NCBI GenBank assembly: GCA_034423575.1
Contig: DAOUIF010000018.1
Span: 25,842-89,841, forward strand
Direction of reading: 5' to 3'
Length of the DNA stretch: 64,000 nt
From: Bin87 sp034423575
GTDB taxonomy: Bacteria; Chloroflexota; Dehalococcoidia; Lucifugimonadales; UBA3495
Position numbers and translations under genes: made by a program. The first letter of the stretch is position 1. Each line of letters opens with the position of its first letter. Positions 33,715-43,152 of the stretch are shown piece by piece. The notes beneath the pieces are model-generated. The model searched no databases and had not been told where the DNA came from. It was given only the letters and a program-made list of their open reading frames with translations.

Positions 33715-34974
33715 ATGGCGGAGAAGGGAATTCTCGACGGGGTTAGAGTCCTCACCCTGGAGCAGGTGCACGCGCTGCCGTGGGGGACGGGATTCCTTGC
33801 GGATCTGGGCGCTGATGTCATCCGCGTCGAAAGCCCGGACCACCTGCAGGACCGTAAATCCGGCCCCTTTCCGGAAGGCACCCCGGGTGAGGAGTGGTGG
33901 AACGAAGCCGGAAACATAGTCTATTACGGCGCCCGCAACAAGCGCAGCCTGTGCATGGTCGTAACCCACCCGCGGGGAAAGGAAGTCTTTCTAAAGTTGG
34001 TGGAGAAGGCGGACATCGTGACCGATAACTTCCGTCCCGGCACCATGCAGCGGTTCGGGTTCGACCATGACAGCCTCTCCGCAATCAACCCTCGCATCAT
34101 CACTCTCAGTAGCACCGCTTACGGTTACACCGGACCCTGGCGGCGGGCCGGCTCCCGGGCCCGCACCGTTGATGCCGCCTGCGGTTTGTCGTACCTGACC
34201 GGCTACGAGGGCGGTCCTTCCCAGCGGGCCAGCCCCAACTACATGGACCATTCCGTGGGCAACAACGTGGCCTATGCCCTGCTGCTGGCCCTGTACCAGC
34301 GCAACAAGACTGGCAAGGGCATGCGGGTTGACCTGACCATGCTAGAAACTGGAGTCTCGTCAGTGGGACCGGCCATCCTGGAGGCGCAGCGGGGCATAAC
34401 GCGCGATCGTTTGGGCTGCGGCCACTGGTGGAAGGCGCCGCACAATGTGTATCCGGCCAGGGGCGACGACCGATGGATAGTTATTGTCGTGTCGTCCGAA
34501 ACGGAATGGGAATCGCTGAAGGGAGCAATGGGCCGGCCCCAGTGGGCCGAGGGAGCCAAATTCGGCACCGCTTTGGCCCGCTGGCGCCACCGCCATGAAC
34601 TGGACGAGCTGATCGGTGACTGGACCTCCCAGCATGACGACCTGGAACTGGCGCGGAGGCTGCAGGAACTGGGCGTCGCCGCCGGCTCGACGTTGACCGC
34701 ACGGGACCTGGTAGACGACTCTCATCTACGGGAAAGGGGCTATCTGTGGGAGTTCTCCAATCCTCAGGCCCCTGCCGTTGGGTCCCGTATTTTTGCCGGC
34801 CGTCCCTTCAGAGATCCGGCCAATCCCGTGTCCATTGAGAAGGTCGCGAAATTGGGACAGGACAACGGGGCGATATTGGCCGAACTGGCGGGGTTGTCGC
34901 CAGCCGAAATAGGGGAGCTGGAATCCGAAGGCGTGGTTTACGGCGAGCCCCGGCCCGACGAACCAAGGCCGTGA
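33715..34974 (+). CDS. CaiB/BaiF family CoA-transferase
   Basis: 419 aa class III CoA-transferase: GILDGVRVLTLEQVHALPWGTGFLADLGADVIRVESP at the start, NKRSLCMVVTHPRGKEVFLKLVEKADIVTDNFRPGTMQRFGFDHDSL, and ITLSSTAYGYTGPWRRAGSRARTVDAACGLSYLTGY. It lies 181 bases before the next CoA-transferase gene on the same strand; a palindromic repeat stands between them. The two differ enough to have different substrates. Confidence 0.92.
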   Translation: MAEKGILDGVRVLTLEQVHALPWGTGFLADLGADVIRVESPDHLQDRKSGPFPEGTPGEEWWNEAGNIVYYGARNKRSLCMVVTHPRGKEVFLKLVEKADIVTDNFRPGTMQRFGFDHDSLSAINPRIITLSSTAYGYTGPWRRAGSRARTVDAACGLSYLTGYEGGPSQRASPNYMDHSVGNNVAYALLLALYQRNKTGKGMRVDLTMLETGVSSVGPAILEAQRGITRDRLGCGHWWKAPHNVYPARGDDRWIVIVVSSETEWESLKGAMGRPQWAEGAKFGTALARWRHRHELDELIGDWTSQHDDLELARRLQELGVAAGSTLTARDLVDDSHLRERGYLWEFSNPQAPAVGSRIFAGRPFRDPANPVSIEKVAKLGQDNGAILAELAGLSPAEIGELESEGVVYGEPRPDEPRP

Positions 34975-35014
34975 CTCGTGCGCCAGGGCAGGACGATTGT
35001 ACAGTCTTCTAACT

Positions 35015-35088
35015 CCCGCTCATGGTGAGCCTGTCGAACCATGCTCCGCTTTGGTCGAACCATCCTTCGACAAGCTCATGATGAGCGG
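35015..35088. repeat. Palindromic repeat of the TTCGACAAGCTCATGATGAGCGG type
   Basis: CCGCTCATGGTGAGCCTGTC at the left and its near-reverse-complement around CCTTCGACAAGCTCATGATG at the right form an imperfect palindrome, with GGTCGAACC inside. Repeats of this kind are common in environmental Chloroflexota genomes. It sits between the two CoA-transferase genes. Confidence 0.75.
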
Positions 35089-35155
35089 ATAGAGAAAACT
35101 TATCGACTTTGCAATCGTCCCGGCATTGATGGATAAGCAACTTGGTGGAGAGACC

Positions 35156-36364
35156 ATGCCCGGAATACTGTCGGAATTGCATGTACTGGAACTGACCCAC
35201 CGGCCCTCCGGCGCCTATTGCGCCAAGCTGCTGGCCGACCAGGGCGCGGACACCATCAAAGTCGAGCCGCCCGGCTGGGGCGACCAGGCCCGCCACGAGC
35301 CGCCCTTCATTGATGATGTTCCCCATCCCGACCGGGGAACATCCTTCCTGGCCTTCAATACCAACAAGCGGGGCGTCACGCTGGACGTGGAACAGGCGCA
35401 AGGTCGGGAGCTGTTCGAGCGATTGGCAGCCACTGCGGACATCATTCTTGAGAGCTATCCGCCGGGGAAGCTGGCGGAATTGGGACTGGGCTATGAACGG
35501 CTGTCCCAATCCAACCCCGGCCTGATCCTGGTTTCCATCACGTATTTTGGTCAGGACGGGCCCTATGCCGGGTACCAGGGCGATGATCTGGTGGCTCAAG
35601 CCATGGGGGGCTACCTTTACACGGTAACCGGCTCGGCCAGCCAGCCGCCCATGGGCACGGCCCTGCAGCAGATGGAGATTACCGCCGCCCGCAACGGGGC
35701 GGTGGCGGTAATGGCGGCACTGTTGCGACGGGAGCAGTCGGGAAAGGGCACCCACATCGATGTCTCGACCATGGAGGCTGCCGTCAGCACCCCCTCCGGG
35801 CTGATTCACCCCTACACCTACACTGGACGCAGCCCTCACCGGGGCGGCAGTGACGGCAACGTGATGGACGGGATGCACCTGCCCACCCTGGATGGGGAAG
35901 TAACACTCACCACGGCTGGCACCGGCGGCCGTCCCATGGAGGCGTGGGCCGAGTTTCTGGAGGAACCGGGGCTGCTGGATTCCAAGTTCGCCTCCCGCTC
36001 CGGCCGGATGGAACACTGGGAGGAGCTTCACGGACTGGTGGCTCCCAAGCTGGCCCAGTGGAACAACCTGGATTTGATGCGGGAGACCATGGCCCGGGGC
36101 CTGGTCATAGGGCTGGTTCAGACGCCGCAGCAGGTGGTGGAATCGCCGCACCTGGAAGAGCGCGGGTTCTTCGTCGAGATGGACCATGCCCGGGCCGGCT
36201 CATTGAAATACCCGGGTTCGGGGTTCTTCATCGACGGAGAAAACGCCATGGCATCAGCCCGGCCGGCGCCCCGCCTGGGCGAGCACAACGTTGAAATTCT
36301 ATGTGGTGAGCTGGGCCTCACCGTCCGTGACCTGGGATTGCTGCGGGCGGCGAGGGTTATCTAA
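35156..36364 (+). CDS. CaiB/BaiF family CoA-transferase
   Basis: 402 aa from the ATG at 35156, preceded by GGTGGAG; an upstream ATG at 35126 would add ten residues. Family landmarks: LHVLELTHRPSGAYCAKLLADQGADTIKVEPPGWGD, NTNKRGVTLDVEQAQGRELFERLAATADIILESYPPG, and LILVSITYFGQDGPYAGYQGDDLVAQAMGGYLY. It ends a two-gene run of CoA-transferases. Confidence 0.92.
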   Translation: MPGILSELHVLELTHRPSGAYCAKLLADQGADTIKVEPPGWGDQARHEPPFIDDVPHPDRGTSFLAFNTNKRGVTLDVEQAQGRELFERLAATADIILESYPPGKLAELGLGYERLSQSNPGLILVSITYFGQDGPYAGYQGDDLVAQAMGGYLYTVTGSASQPPMGTALQQMEITAARNGAVAVMAALLRREQSGKGTHIDVSTMEAAVSTPSGLIHPYTYTGRSPHRGGSDGNVMDGMHLPTLDGEVTLTTAGTGGRPMEAWAEFLEEPGLLDSKFASRSGRMEHWEELHGLVAPKLAQWNNLDLMRETMARGLVIGLVQTPQQVVESPHLEERGFFVEMDHARAGSLKYPGSGFFIDGENAMASARPAPRLGEHNVEILCGELGLTVRDLGLLRAARVI

Positions 36365-37225
36365 TCCGCTGTTGTGAAACGCCGCGGACCCAGAATTAGT
36401 GCGCCGGTTTTTCGTGGATGAAGCAGGATTTCGCTGGACGGCAGTTTTGCGCGAGGCATTTGGTGATGTAAGGATGGCGGACAAGGCGTTCGTTTATATT
36501 AAGGTGTTTTCCCACTCAAAATATCGGCATTGCCACCGTATTTCGTCGTTACTATACCGCTACGTGTACCAGTTGAGCGGGAGTTGATGCGTTGGGCAGT
36601 TTAGGGTTCGTTCAGAAGGTAGACGATGACGCCCATCGCTGGAATATCGACGCTAATAATAGCCCATATTGGCATCACCAACAAGTCGTTTCCGTTGCAG
36701 CCAAAAGCAGGATTCATCGTACAGAATCCCACGCATCTCAGGGACATCGGACCAATCCAGAGTATGCCGGTCGGCGGGAATCAGTTGGTGTCCGTTCATG
36801 ACGGCAACGACCTTGGTGCAGTCGGCCGAGTCAGCTTGGAGATCGGCCAAGGTGTTGCCGCGGACACCGATCTCGTCGTCCACGGGGGTTTCGATCGGGC
36901 TCCGGCCCAACTGCTCAGCGCCACAGGTTCACATGGTCGGGGTATCCGATGCGGCCCCTCTCTCCATTGAACTTTGGTTGTATACCTGGAACATCAAGCC
37001 CAACCCCCGGGCCGACTTCGAGGAGTCGCGGAAGGCTACCGACTATTCGAAAGCAAGGTCGATGATCGGCTGGGAGATGCGGGTGTAATTCTCGGCAGGT
37101 ATCCGATCCCTGCTGCAATAGCCGCTGGCCCCCAAACCCACGGGACGGTGGAATGCTGAAGTAAAATGCGGCACCACCACGCGCCGGCGCCAAATTCCGT
37201 GATTGCACCCGCCTTTTGAAACCAG
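36365..37225. other. Intergenic region without a supported gene
   Basis: About 860 bases of lower coding signal. A - strand frame at 36653-36910 (GNTLADLQADSADCTKVVAVMNGHQLIP) reads like protein but has no match I recognise and no ribosome-binding site; it may be a remnant. I see no RNA gene, terminator or repeat family here. Confidence 0.5.
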
Positions 37226-39022
37226 ATGATCTCGATAGTTGCCCTGATCCCGACCCACAACAGGCCTGACCTTCTGTCACAACGTGCCCTGGCGTCCATT
37301 GCCCGCCAATCGCGGATGCCCGACTACCTGGTCATTGTGGACGATTCGGGCCCGACGCACCGGGCCGCCAACCGGCGAGTTGCCGACGGGTTCGATTTCC
37401 CCTCCGCCCGGGTGGTCTACCTGGAAAACTCGCGGACGCCCGGTCTATCGGGCGCCGTCAACACCGCGCTCGCGTGGATGCAGGCTCAAACTCCATGCGC
37501 GTTCGTGGCCCTACTGGACGATGACGATGCCTGGGAGCCCACCTACCTGGAATGGTGCGAAGAGGCGATCACGAGCAACGATCTGGACATGGCGGCGGCC
37601 GGTATCGTCTACCATGGACGCGACGCAGAAGCGCGTCATTTGGACTCTCCGGAAGAATTGGATGTGGGCGAACTCCTGGTGCGGAATCCCCACATCCAAG
37701 GCTCCAACCTGTTTGTCCGCCTGGAGAAGATGCTGGAGGCGGGCGGTTTCGACGAGGCCCTGGTCAGCACCACCGATCGTGACATGTGCATCAGGTTGGC
37801 TGACCTGGGTACCGTCAGGTACGGCAAACTGTCCGATTACCTGGTGCATCACCACGCCGAGGACGACAGACCTCGCCTCTCTTCCCGCGGCAGTGAAGAC
37901 AAGTGCGCGGGCCTGACGCGCTTCTATCGCAAGTATCGGGGCCGGATGACGGTTGAGCAGAGAGAGGCGTTCCTCAGGCGCAGCCGAGACCTTTTTGACT
38001 GCGAACCGTCAGTGGAACCCGCGGTACCGCGGGAAGATGAGCCACCGTCGCTGATGGCGAAACGTCATGATTGCCTCGACCTTGTGGTGGGCGCCATCAC
38101 GTCCCCGGAAGTCGGTTGCGTGGCCAACTTGCTGGAGAGCCTGTCCTGTGAACTGGGCGGTCGGGATGATGTCGTTCTCAAGGTGGTGTTGCTGGAAAAC
38201 GGCGGGCACGATCGAGATTCGCGAGAACGGCTCGGGGACGTGGTTGACCGTATGGCGCTGCAGGGGTTGGACATCGACCTCATAACCCTTGAGGACCAGC
38301 AACGCGATGCTACGGCTGGGTTCATCAACGCCACCGAAGAGCGGCTATCTGAACGCAAGTCCATAGCGATGAGTCGCACCATGCTTCAACAGTACCTGTT
38401 TTGGGAAGCAAAGCCTCGACCCGGTTCGGTGGCGTGGATCCTGGACGATGACGTGGCCCTGAATGGCTTGGTTCACCATGCCGACGGTACCGTGCGACCC
38501 CGGAGCCTGGATTACGCTGCTGCGATCAGCGAGCTGAAGAGGTCCGGCCACAGCATCGTGTTGGGCGCAGTTAACGGAGACCCTCCATTGCCCACCCTGA
38601 GCTGCGTGCGGACACAGCTGGTGGACATGTATCACAACCTGCACCAGTTGGCGGCATTACAACCTCGCGACCCCTATCCGGATCTCGGGATCGAAAACCG
38701 GGAAGCCCGATTGGAGAACCCGGACTATTACTACGATCTGTCTCGTTTGGGGACCAGGCATCTGGAGCTGCCATTCTGGTACCAGCCCAGTCGGAACGGT
38801 ATGACGGCCGAACAGGTACTGTCAGAACTCTCGTCGCATGTTGCGACAATCTTGGCCGGCAACCAGGTGTTTCGTCCGCTGGCGCAGTCGTCGTTGGCCA
38901 ACCCCGCGCGAGTCCTCGACCAATCCACGAACCGCGGCCCCGGACATGGATTCCGCCTTCAGCACGCTTGCGCAGGATATTCAAGGTTTCGCGGTCTGTT
39001 CGGCGGTCCGCATGGTGCTTGA
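37226..39022 (+). CDS. N-terminal part of a giant glycosyltransferase: two GT-A modules, frame-disrupted
   Basis: 598 aa in this frame. Residues 1-220 are a GT2-type glycosyltransferase: ALIPTHNRPDLL, then VALLDDDDAWEPTYL with the acidic metal-binding cluster near residue 95. A second GT-A-like module follows at about 290-560, with AWILDDDVALNGLVHH near 404. The last residues, after DQSTNRGP, are unrelated junk: from about 38935 the continuing sense frame is the one used by the next gene, which carries on with helical, kinase-like, methyltransferase and further GT modules. The two frames therefore look like one original gene of about 1,700 residues broken by an indel, perhaps with loss of a segment. 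Likely role: synthesis of a cell-surface polysaccharide or glycolipid. Confidence 0.8.
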   Translation: MISIVALIPTHNRPDLLSQRALASIARQSRMPDYLVIVDDSGPTHRAANRRVADGFDFPSARVVYLENSRTPGLSGAVNTALAWMQAQTPCAFVALLDDDDAWEPTYLEWCEEAITSNDLDMAAAGIVYHGRDAEARHLDSPEELDVGELLVRNPHIQGSNLFVRLEKMLEAGGFDEALVSTTDRDMCIRLADLGTVRYGKLSDYLVHHHAEDDRPRLSSRGSEDKCAGLTRFYRKYRGRMTVEQREAFLRRSRDLFDCEPSVEPAVPREDEPPSLMAKRHDCLDLVVGAITSPEVGCVANLLESLSCELGGRDDVVLKVVLLENGGHDRDSRERLGDVVDRMALQGLDIDLITLEDQQRDATAGFINATEERLSERKSIAMSRTMLQQYLFWEAKPRPGSVAWILDDDVALNGLVHHADGTVRPRSLDYAAAISELKRSGHSIVLGAVNGDPPLPTLSCVRTQLVDMYHNLHQLAALQPRDPYPDLGIENREARLENPDYYYDLSRLGTRHLELPFWYQPSRNGMTAEQVLSELSSHVATILAGNQVFRPLAQSSLANPARVLDQSTNRGPGHGFRLQHACAGYSRFRGLFGGPHGA

Positions 39023-42000
39023 GGGGCGAAAAGAACGGGGCCACCGGTCCGGCGGGTACGGGGCCCTGGATCTGGACCAGGGGGAGATCGAGATAGCGAT
39101 GGCCGCCTACCGGCAGTCCAGGACCGAGCGGCTGGCCGCGTTTTCGTGGAACTTCGCCAGAATCACCGGACTCATCTCGGCTATCTCCAAATTCTGCGTT
39201 CCCGGTTCCGACACCGAGAGCGTACCGTGGTGGCTTTCTTCAACCGGCAATGACGGATCGGCTGCACGATTGCGAAAGTTCTGGACGACTCTCCGCGCCA
39301 CGTACACCCCGGACCGCCTGGCAGATTTCCAGCACCAAGTTACCGAAGTCGATGACGCCACTATACGGGAGTACTTCCTGAACCTGAGCGAAACGATAGC
39401 ACGGCATCGGTCGTTGACCGCGTTGCCGGTTGACAGGATTCGGAGCGGGGCGGAGAGCCGTCTCGGGCAAGAGTTCGGGGTCGGTCCGCTGGATTGCCTG
39501 GGCGTCGGAGAGGAGGGGGCGATCTTCACCGACGGACACCTGGTATACAAATACTTCCACTACTGGAAACCAGGCACGCGCGACCAGAAGATCGAGTATC
39601 TGAAATCGCTGGCCGGGTGCGTCTCCGGTTACAGGACGTTGCCCGACATCCGTGAGGTGCGCCAATGGGGCGAGCATGTGACGCTGGTCTACCCGTACGA
39701 GGCAGGCAACCCTTACGCCGGGGGCCATCTGCATGACATCGTCGCCCTGCTGCGCGAGTGCCACGCTGCGGGAATAGCGTGCCGAAACATTCATCCCGAT
39801 AACCTGCTGGTCACAACATCCGGGTTGAAACTAATCGACATCGGCGCCGACGTGGTTCCTTACGACGGCACCGAGTTCGAGCATATGTGCCGTCGCGCGC
39901 TGCTCACCTACCGGTTCCATTTCCGGTCCGACCTGAAAGCGTTGATGACGCGTTCTCTGGATGAGCCGGATCTGCCGGAATTGGTGGGGTTGGAGCAGTT
40001 CAGGCGCGCGGTGGATCCCAGAGGGGTGCACGAGATCCTGCACCGGCCTCTGGCCGGAATGGTGCTGGAACACAAACCGGAGACGGTACTGGACTACGGA
40101 TGCGGCAACGGTGAATTGGCCGAATTGCTCGCCGGAGACGGGCTGAACGTCACAGCGTACGATCCTGATCCCGACGCCATCGCCAGTTGCTCTGAACGCG
40201 GAATGTCCGTGGAATGCGGTGGTCCAGCCATGCTGGAGCGGCTGCGGGCGGACGGCGTCCGGTACGATGCGGTGGTCTGCTGCCGGGTGCTGTGCACCAT
40301 CGCGGATGGAAACGAAGTGGATGGTGTCCTGGCGGGCCTTCGCCAGTTCGTTTCTGACCAAGGGCGGGTGTGGGTGGCGGTATGCAACCCCTTCTACTAC
40401 GGCGTCGCTTCCACGGAGCTGAACACCAGGCCCCAGCATACTGACCGTGCATACCACGAGACATTCACCTACCGAAAGGCGGTGGCGCCGAAAGGCAACG
40501 TGCGGGATGAGGTGCATCACAGTCTATCCGCGTATCGGAAGGCTTTCGCGAAGGCGGGCCTGAGGATCGATGCAATAAGGGAATTGGACGGCGCCGATAT
40601 CCGCGAGTTGCGGCCGGCGTCGGACCACCTGGTGTTTGACCTCTGCCCGGTCTCGCCCGAGGACCCCAACGTGTCACTCCTGATCAAGACCTGTTACATG
40701 GAATGGCGAACCATCGAACGATTCGTTCGCCACCAAATCGGCCAGCTGGAGGATCCGACCAGGTTCGGCGAGAAGGTAGTGGTGGTGGACCCATCCCCTG
40801 GTCCTTTCCTGCGCCAATACGATGAGCCGGATGCTGAAGCCCACCGGAGCGCGATGGATCGGCTGTTGAGGGACGGCGTAGTGGATCGTGTGGTCTATGC
40901 TCCCGAAGATCCCGCAACAATTCGGGACACTTACCGGAAGTGGTTCGGCGCCGAGGCAACGGCAACCCACTCGATTAGCGGCCAGCAGTTGTTTGCCACG
41001 CTGTACGGGTTCGACGCTTGCATCGGGGATTACGTGCTGCAGCTGGACAGCGACCTGCTCATCCATCGCGACGACGCCGAGCATGATTACCTGAACGAGC
41101 TCGTTGGCGTCCTGCAGGAAGACTCCAAGGCGCTGTTGGTGCCGCTGAGCATCTGCCGGTCGGATCCCTTGCCCTACACCCACCAAGGTCCCAATGGGGA
41201 CTGGCGCGTGGAGGTCCGCGGCTGCATGTTCGATCGCCGGCGTCTCCAATCGGTGCTGCCCATCGCCAATGATCTTGAGGGCGGACGATTCGCTATGGGA
41301 TGGCACCGCGCGTTTGATCGGTTCATAGCCGGCGGCGAGTTCCGCAGCTACCGCGGCGGCGATCCGCGAACGTCGTTCATCCATGTACCCAACGAGCGCA
41401 AGTCTGATGCGGAGGAGTTGCTGGACATCCTGGCGGCGGCTGAGCGCGGCCACGTCCCTGATTGCCAGTTCGGAAACGTGGAACTGGAAGGTTCGGTGGC
41501 GGATTGGGCCGGGCCCAAGCGAGCCGAGCCGTTCGTTTTCGTGATCTGCGGTCGCAACGTGAACCCGGGGCAGTTCAAACGCTGCATCGAATCGCTGATA
41601 GTCCAGACCGGGCACGATTGGGGCGCCGTCTTGGTGGACGATGCTTCCACCAACGGTTTTGGCGATTACGCCGAGGTCATGCTAGCGGATTACCGCCATC
41701 GGGTGACCATAGTTCGCAACCGAACGCGCAGGGGTCTGCTCCACAACACCTGGAACGCCATAACCAATTATTGCGTCGACCCGCAGAGCGTGATCATCAC
41801 ACTGGACGCCGATGATGCGCTGGTCGGTGCCAGCGTGTTGGAACGGCTCCGGCGGGAGTACGACAACGGTGCTGATGCAACTGTCGGATCGATGCTGAGG
41901 ATGGACAAGGAAACGGTTTACCCAGCCGACTTTGAACGCCCCAGATGGTGGACAAGCAACGTCTGGCAGCACCTGCGCACGTTCCGGAAGTATCTCTTCG

Positions 42001-42251
42001 ACGCAATCGACAGCGACGACCTCAAGCTGGACGGGCAATGGATCGACATTGCCACCGATTGGGCGTTCATGGTTCCCATCATCGAGATGGCTGAAAATCC
42101 GAGATACATTCCGAAGCCCTTGTACCTCTACGAGCCTTCGGAGCGGACACGCCGGACCGATCGAGCGTTCCGGGATTCCATCATCGCTCGTATATTGAAC
42201 AAAGCAGTGTATGGTCGCTTGCCCTACCGAGTCGGTGTTGCAGGCGTATAA
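38946..42251 (+). CDS. C-terminal part of the giant polymer synthase: kinase-like, methyltransferase and two GT modules
   Basis: About 1,101 aa from an ATG at 38946; the frame is open from 38838, but the earlier residues are out of the ancestral frame. Module order: a helical region, then a kinase-like domain (GVGEEGAIFTDGHLVYKYF near residue 185, and CRNIHPDNLLVTTSGLKLIDIG near 280), a class I methyltransferase (VLDYGCGNGELAELL near 380), a GT-A module (LQLDSDLLIH near 700), and a C-terminal GT2 module (VLVDDAST, ITLDADDALVG near 950). Kinase plus methyltransferase in one chain with GTs recalls the WbdD-type O-antigen terminator, which phosphorylates and methylates chain ends; that link is inferred. 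The position of the catalytic Asp of HRD is Asn here. Confidence 0.78.
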   Translation: MDSAFSTLAQDIQGFAVCSAVRMVLEGRKERGHRSGGYGALDLDQGEIEIAMAAYRQSRTERLAAFSWNFARITGLISAISKFCVPGSDTESVPWWLSSTGNDGSAARLRKFWTTLRATYTPDRLADFQHQVTEVDDATIREYFLNLSETIARHRSLTALPVDRIRSGAESRLGQEFGVGPLDCLGVGEEGAIFTDGHLVYKYFHYWKPGTRDQKIEYLKSLAGCVSGYRTLPDIREVRQWGEHVTLVYPYEAGNPYAGGHLHDIVALLRECHAAGIACRNIHPDNLLVTTSGLKLIDIGADVVPYDGTEFEHMCRRALLTYRFHFRSDLKALMTRSLDEPDLPELVGLEQFRRAVDPRGVHEILHRPLAGMVLEHKPETVLDYGCGNGELAELLAGDGLNVTAYDPDPDAIASCSERGMSVECGGPAMLERLRADGVRYDAVVCCRVLCTIADGNEVDGVLAGLRQFVSDQGRVWVAVCNPFYYGVASTELNTRPQHTDRAYHETFTYRKAVAPKGNVRDEVHHSLSAYRKAFAKAGLRIDAIRELDGADIRELRPASDHLVFDLCPVSPEDPNVSLLIKTCYMEWRTIERFVRHQIGQLEDPTRFGEKVVVVDPSPGPFLRQYDEPDAEAHRSAMDRLLRDGVVDRVVYAPEDPATIRDTYRKWFGAEATATHSISGQQLFATLYGFDACIGDYVLQLDSDLLIHRDDAEHDYLNELVGVLQEDSKALLVPLSICRSDPLPYTHQGPNGDWRVEVRGCMFDRRRLQSVLPIANDLEGGRFAMGWHRAFDRFIAGGEFRSYRGGDPRTSFIHVPNERKSDAEELLDILAAAERGHVPDCQFGNVELEGSVADWAGPKRAEPFVFVICGRNVNPGQFKRCIESLIVQTGHDWGAVLVDDASTNGFGDYAEVMLADYRHRVTIVRNRTRRGLLHNTWNAITNYCVDPQSVIITLDADDALVGASVLERLRREYDNGADATVGSMLRMDKETVYPADFERPRWWTSNVWQHLRTFRKYLFDAIDSDDLKLDGQWIDIATDWAFMVPIIEMAENPRYIPKPLYLYEPSERTRRTDRAFRDSIIARILNKAVYGRLPYRVGVAGV

Positions 42252-42377
42252 CCTTCCCCCGGCATCAACTTCTCAATCAGGCGAAATCCCTGTTTGCAAC
42301 GGGGATCAACAAGCACCGTGGCGGCAAGGCCAGTTTTGGGGCCGCAACTTAGCTGGATTCCCGACTAACTGGGGTGA

Positions 42378-43085
42378 TCACGCAGCGATTGGCGCCCCGA
42401 TAGGTGCGCGGGTAGTGTGGTCAATTTGTTCATCAGACATGGGGACCAGTCGATAGCCCAGTTGAGCCGCCCGTCGCTTCGCCGCGCGCAACGCGCGCTG
42501 CTGATATTGTGTATCGTAGTATTCAGCCCGGCATCCACGTATTCCTGTCCGTACCGGAGCATGGAATAGATCAGTCTGGCCAGTTTGTGGGCGGTGGCGG
42601 CAATGGCCTTGGGCACGCCCAATTGCGCTTTCTTCCGGCGCCGGAAAGCGCCCAAAGCGCTGTCGGAGCGGTGCAGGGCATTGGCGGCGAAACCGTCCAC
42701 GCCATCGATCCGGGGTCAGATCCACCCCGGTCATCCGGTACAGATGTGTTCTGATGTCGAAGCGGGGCGCATTGCCCTGGCCGCGCTTGTTGACATGGGC
42801 TGGCGGAGGCCTGCCGACGCTGCGATCCTCCAACCGTTCCAACTGGGCTTCAATCTCCCGGTCGCACTCGCCGATCTTGTCGTGATAGAACCGGTACAGT
42901 TCCAGGGCTTGGGTCAGCACGAAGATGTGCTCCTCCCTCCAGTGCCCCTCCAGCGACTGGGCGATGGTGGCCTCATCCGCCTTGATCCGGTTGTCGCGCA
43001 GTCTGGCCAACTGGCGCGGGTTCCGTTCCCCGTTCACGATAGCCTCGACAATCGCCATGGCGGTCTTGCCGGTGTAAGATGCCAC
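42378..43085 (-). pseudogene. IS110-family transposase remnant
   Basis: The frame starts GKTAMAIVEAIVNGERNPRQLARLRDNRIKADEATIAQSLEGHW, the C-terminal (transposase_20-like) half of an IS110 transposase. The N-terminal DEDD catalytic half is missing. Around 42560-42700 the sense continues in another frame (DGFAANALHR, KAIAATAHKLARLIYSMLRYGQEYVDAG) and then returns to AEYYDTQYQQRALRAAKRRAAQLGYRLVP. So it is truncated and has at least two frameshifts. It abuts the IS701-type remnant. Confidence 0.85.
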
Positions 43086-43152
43086 GAACTATGTACCAGT
43101 AATCGGCGAAATCGCCAGGAACTATAGACCGGTTCGTCAAGGTCTATGACCA

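Noticed and set aside
36399..36970. Frames in the 36.4-37.2 kb gap
   Set aside because: Sequence does not read like conserved protein and changes frame within a few hundred bases.
42211..42456. + strand frame after the giant synthase
   Set aside because: Overlaps the synthase end and the IS110 remnant, with no conserved residues.
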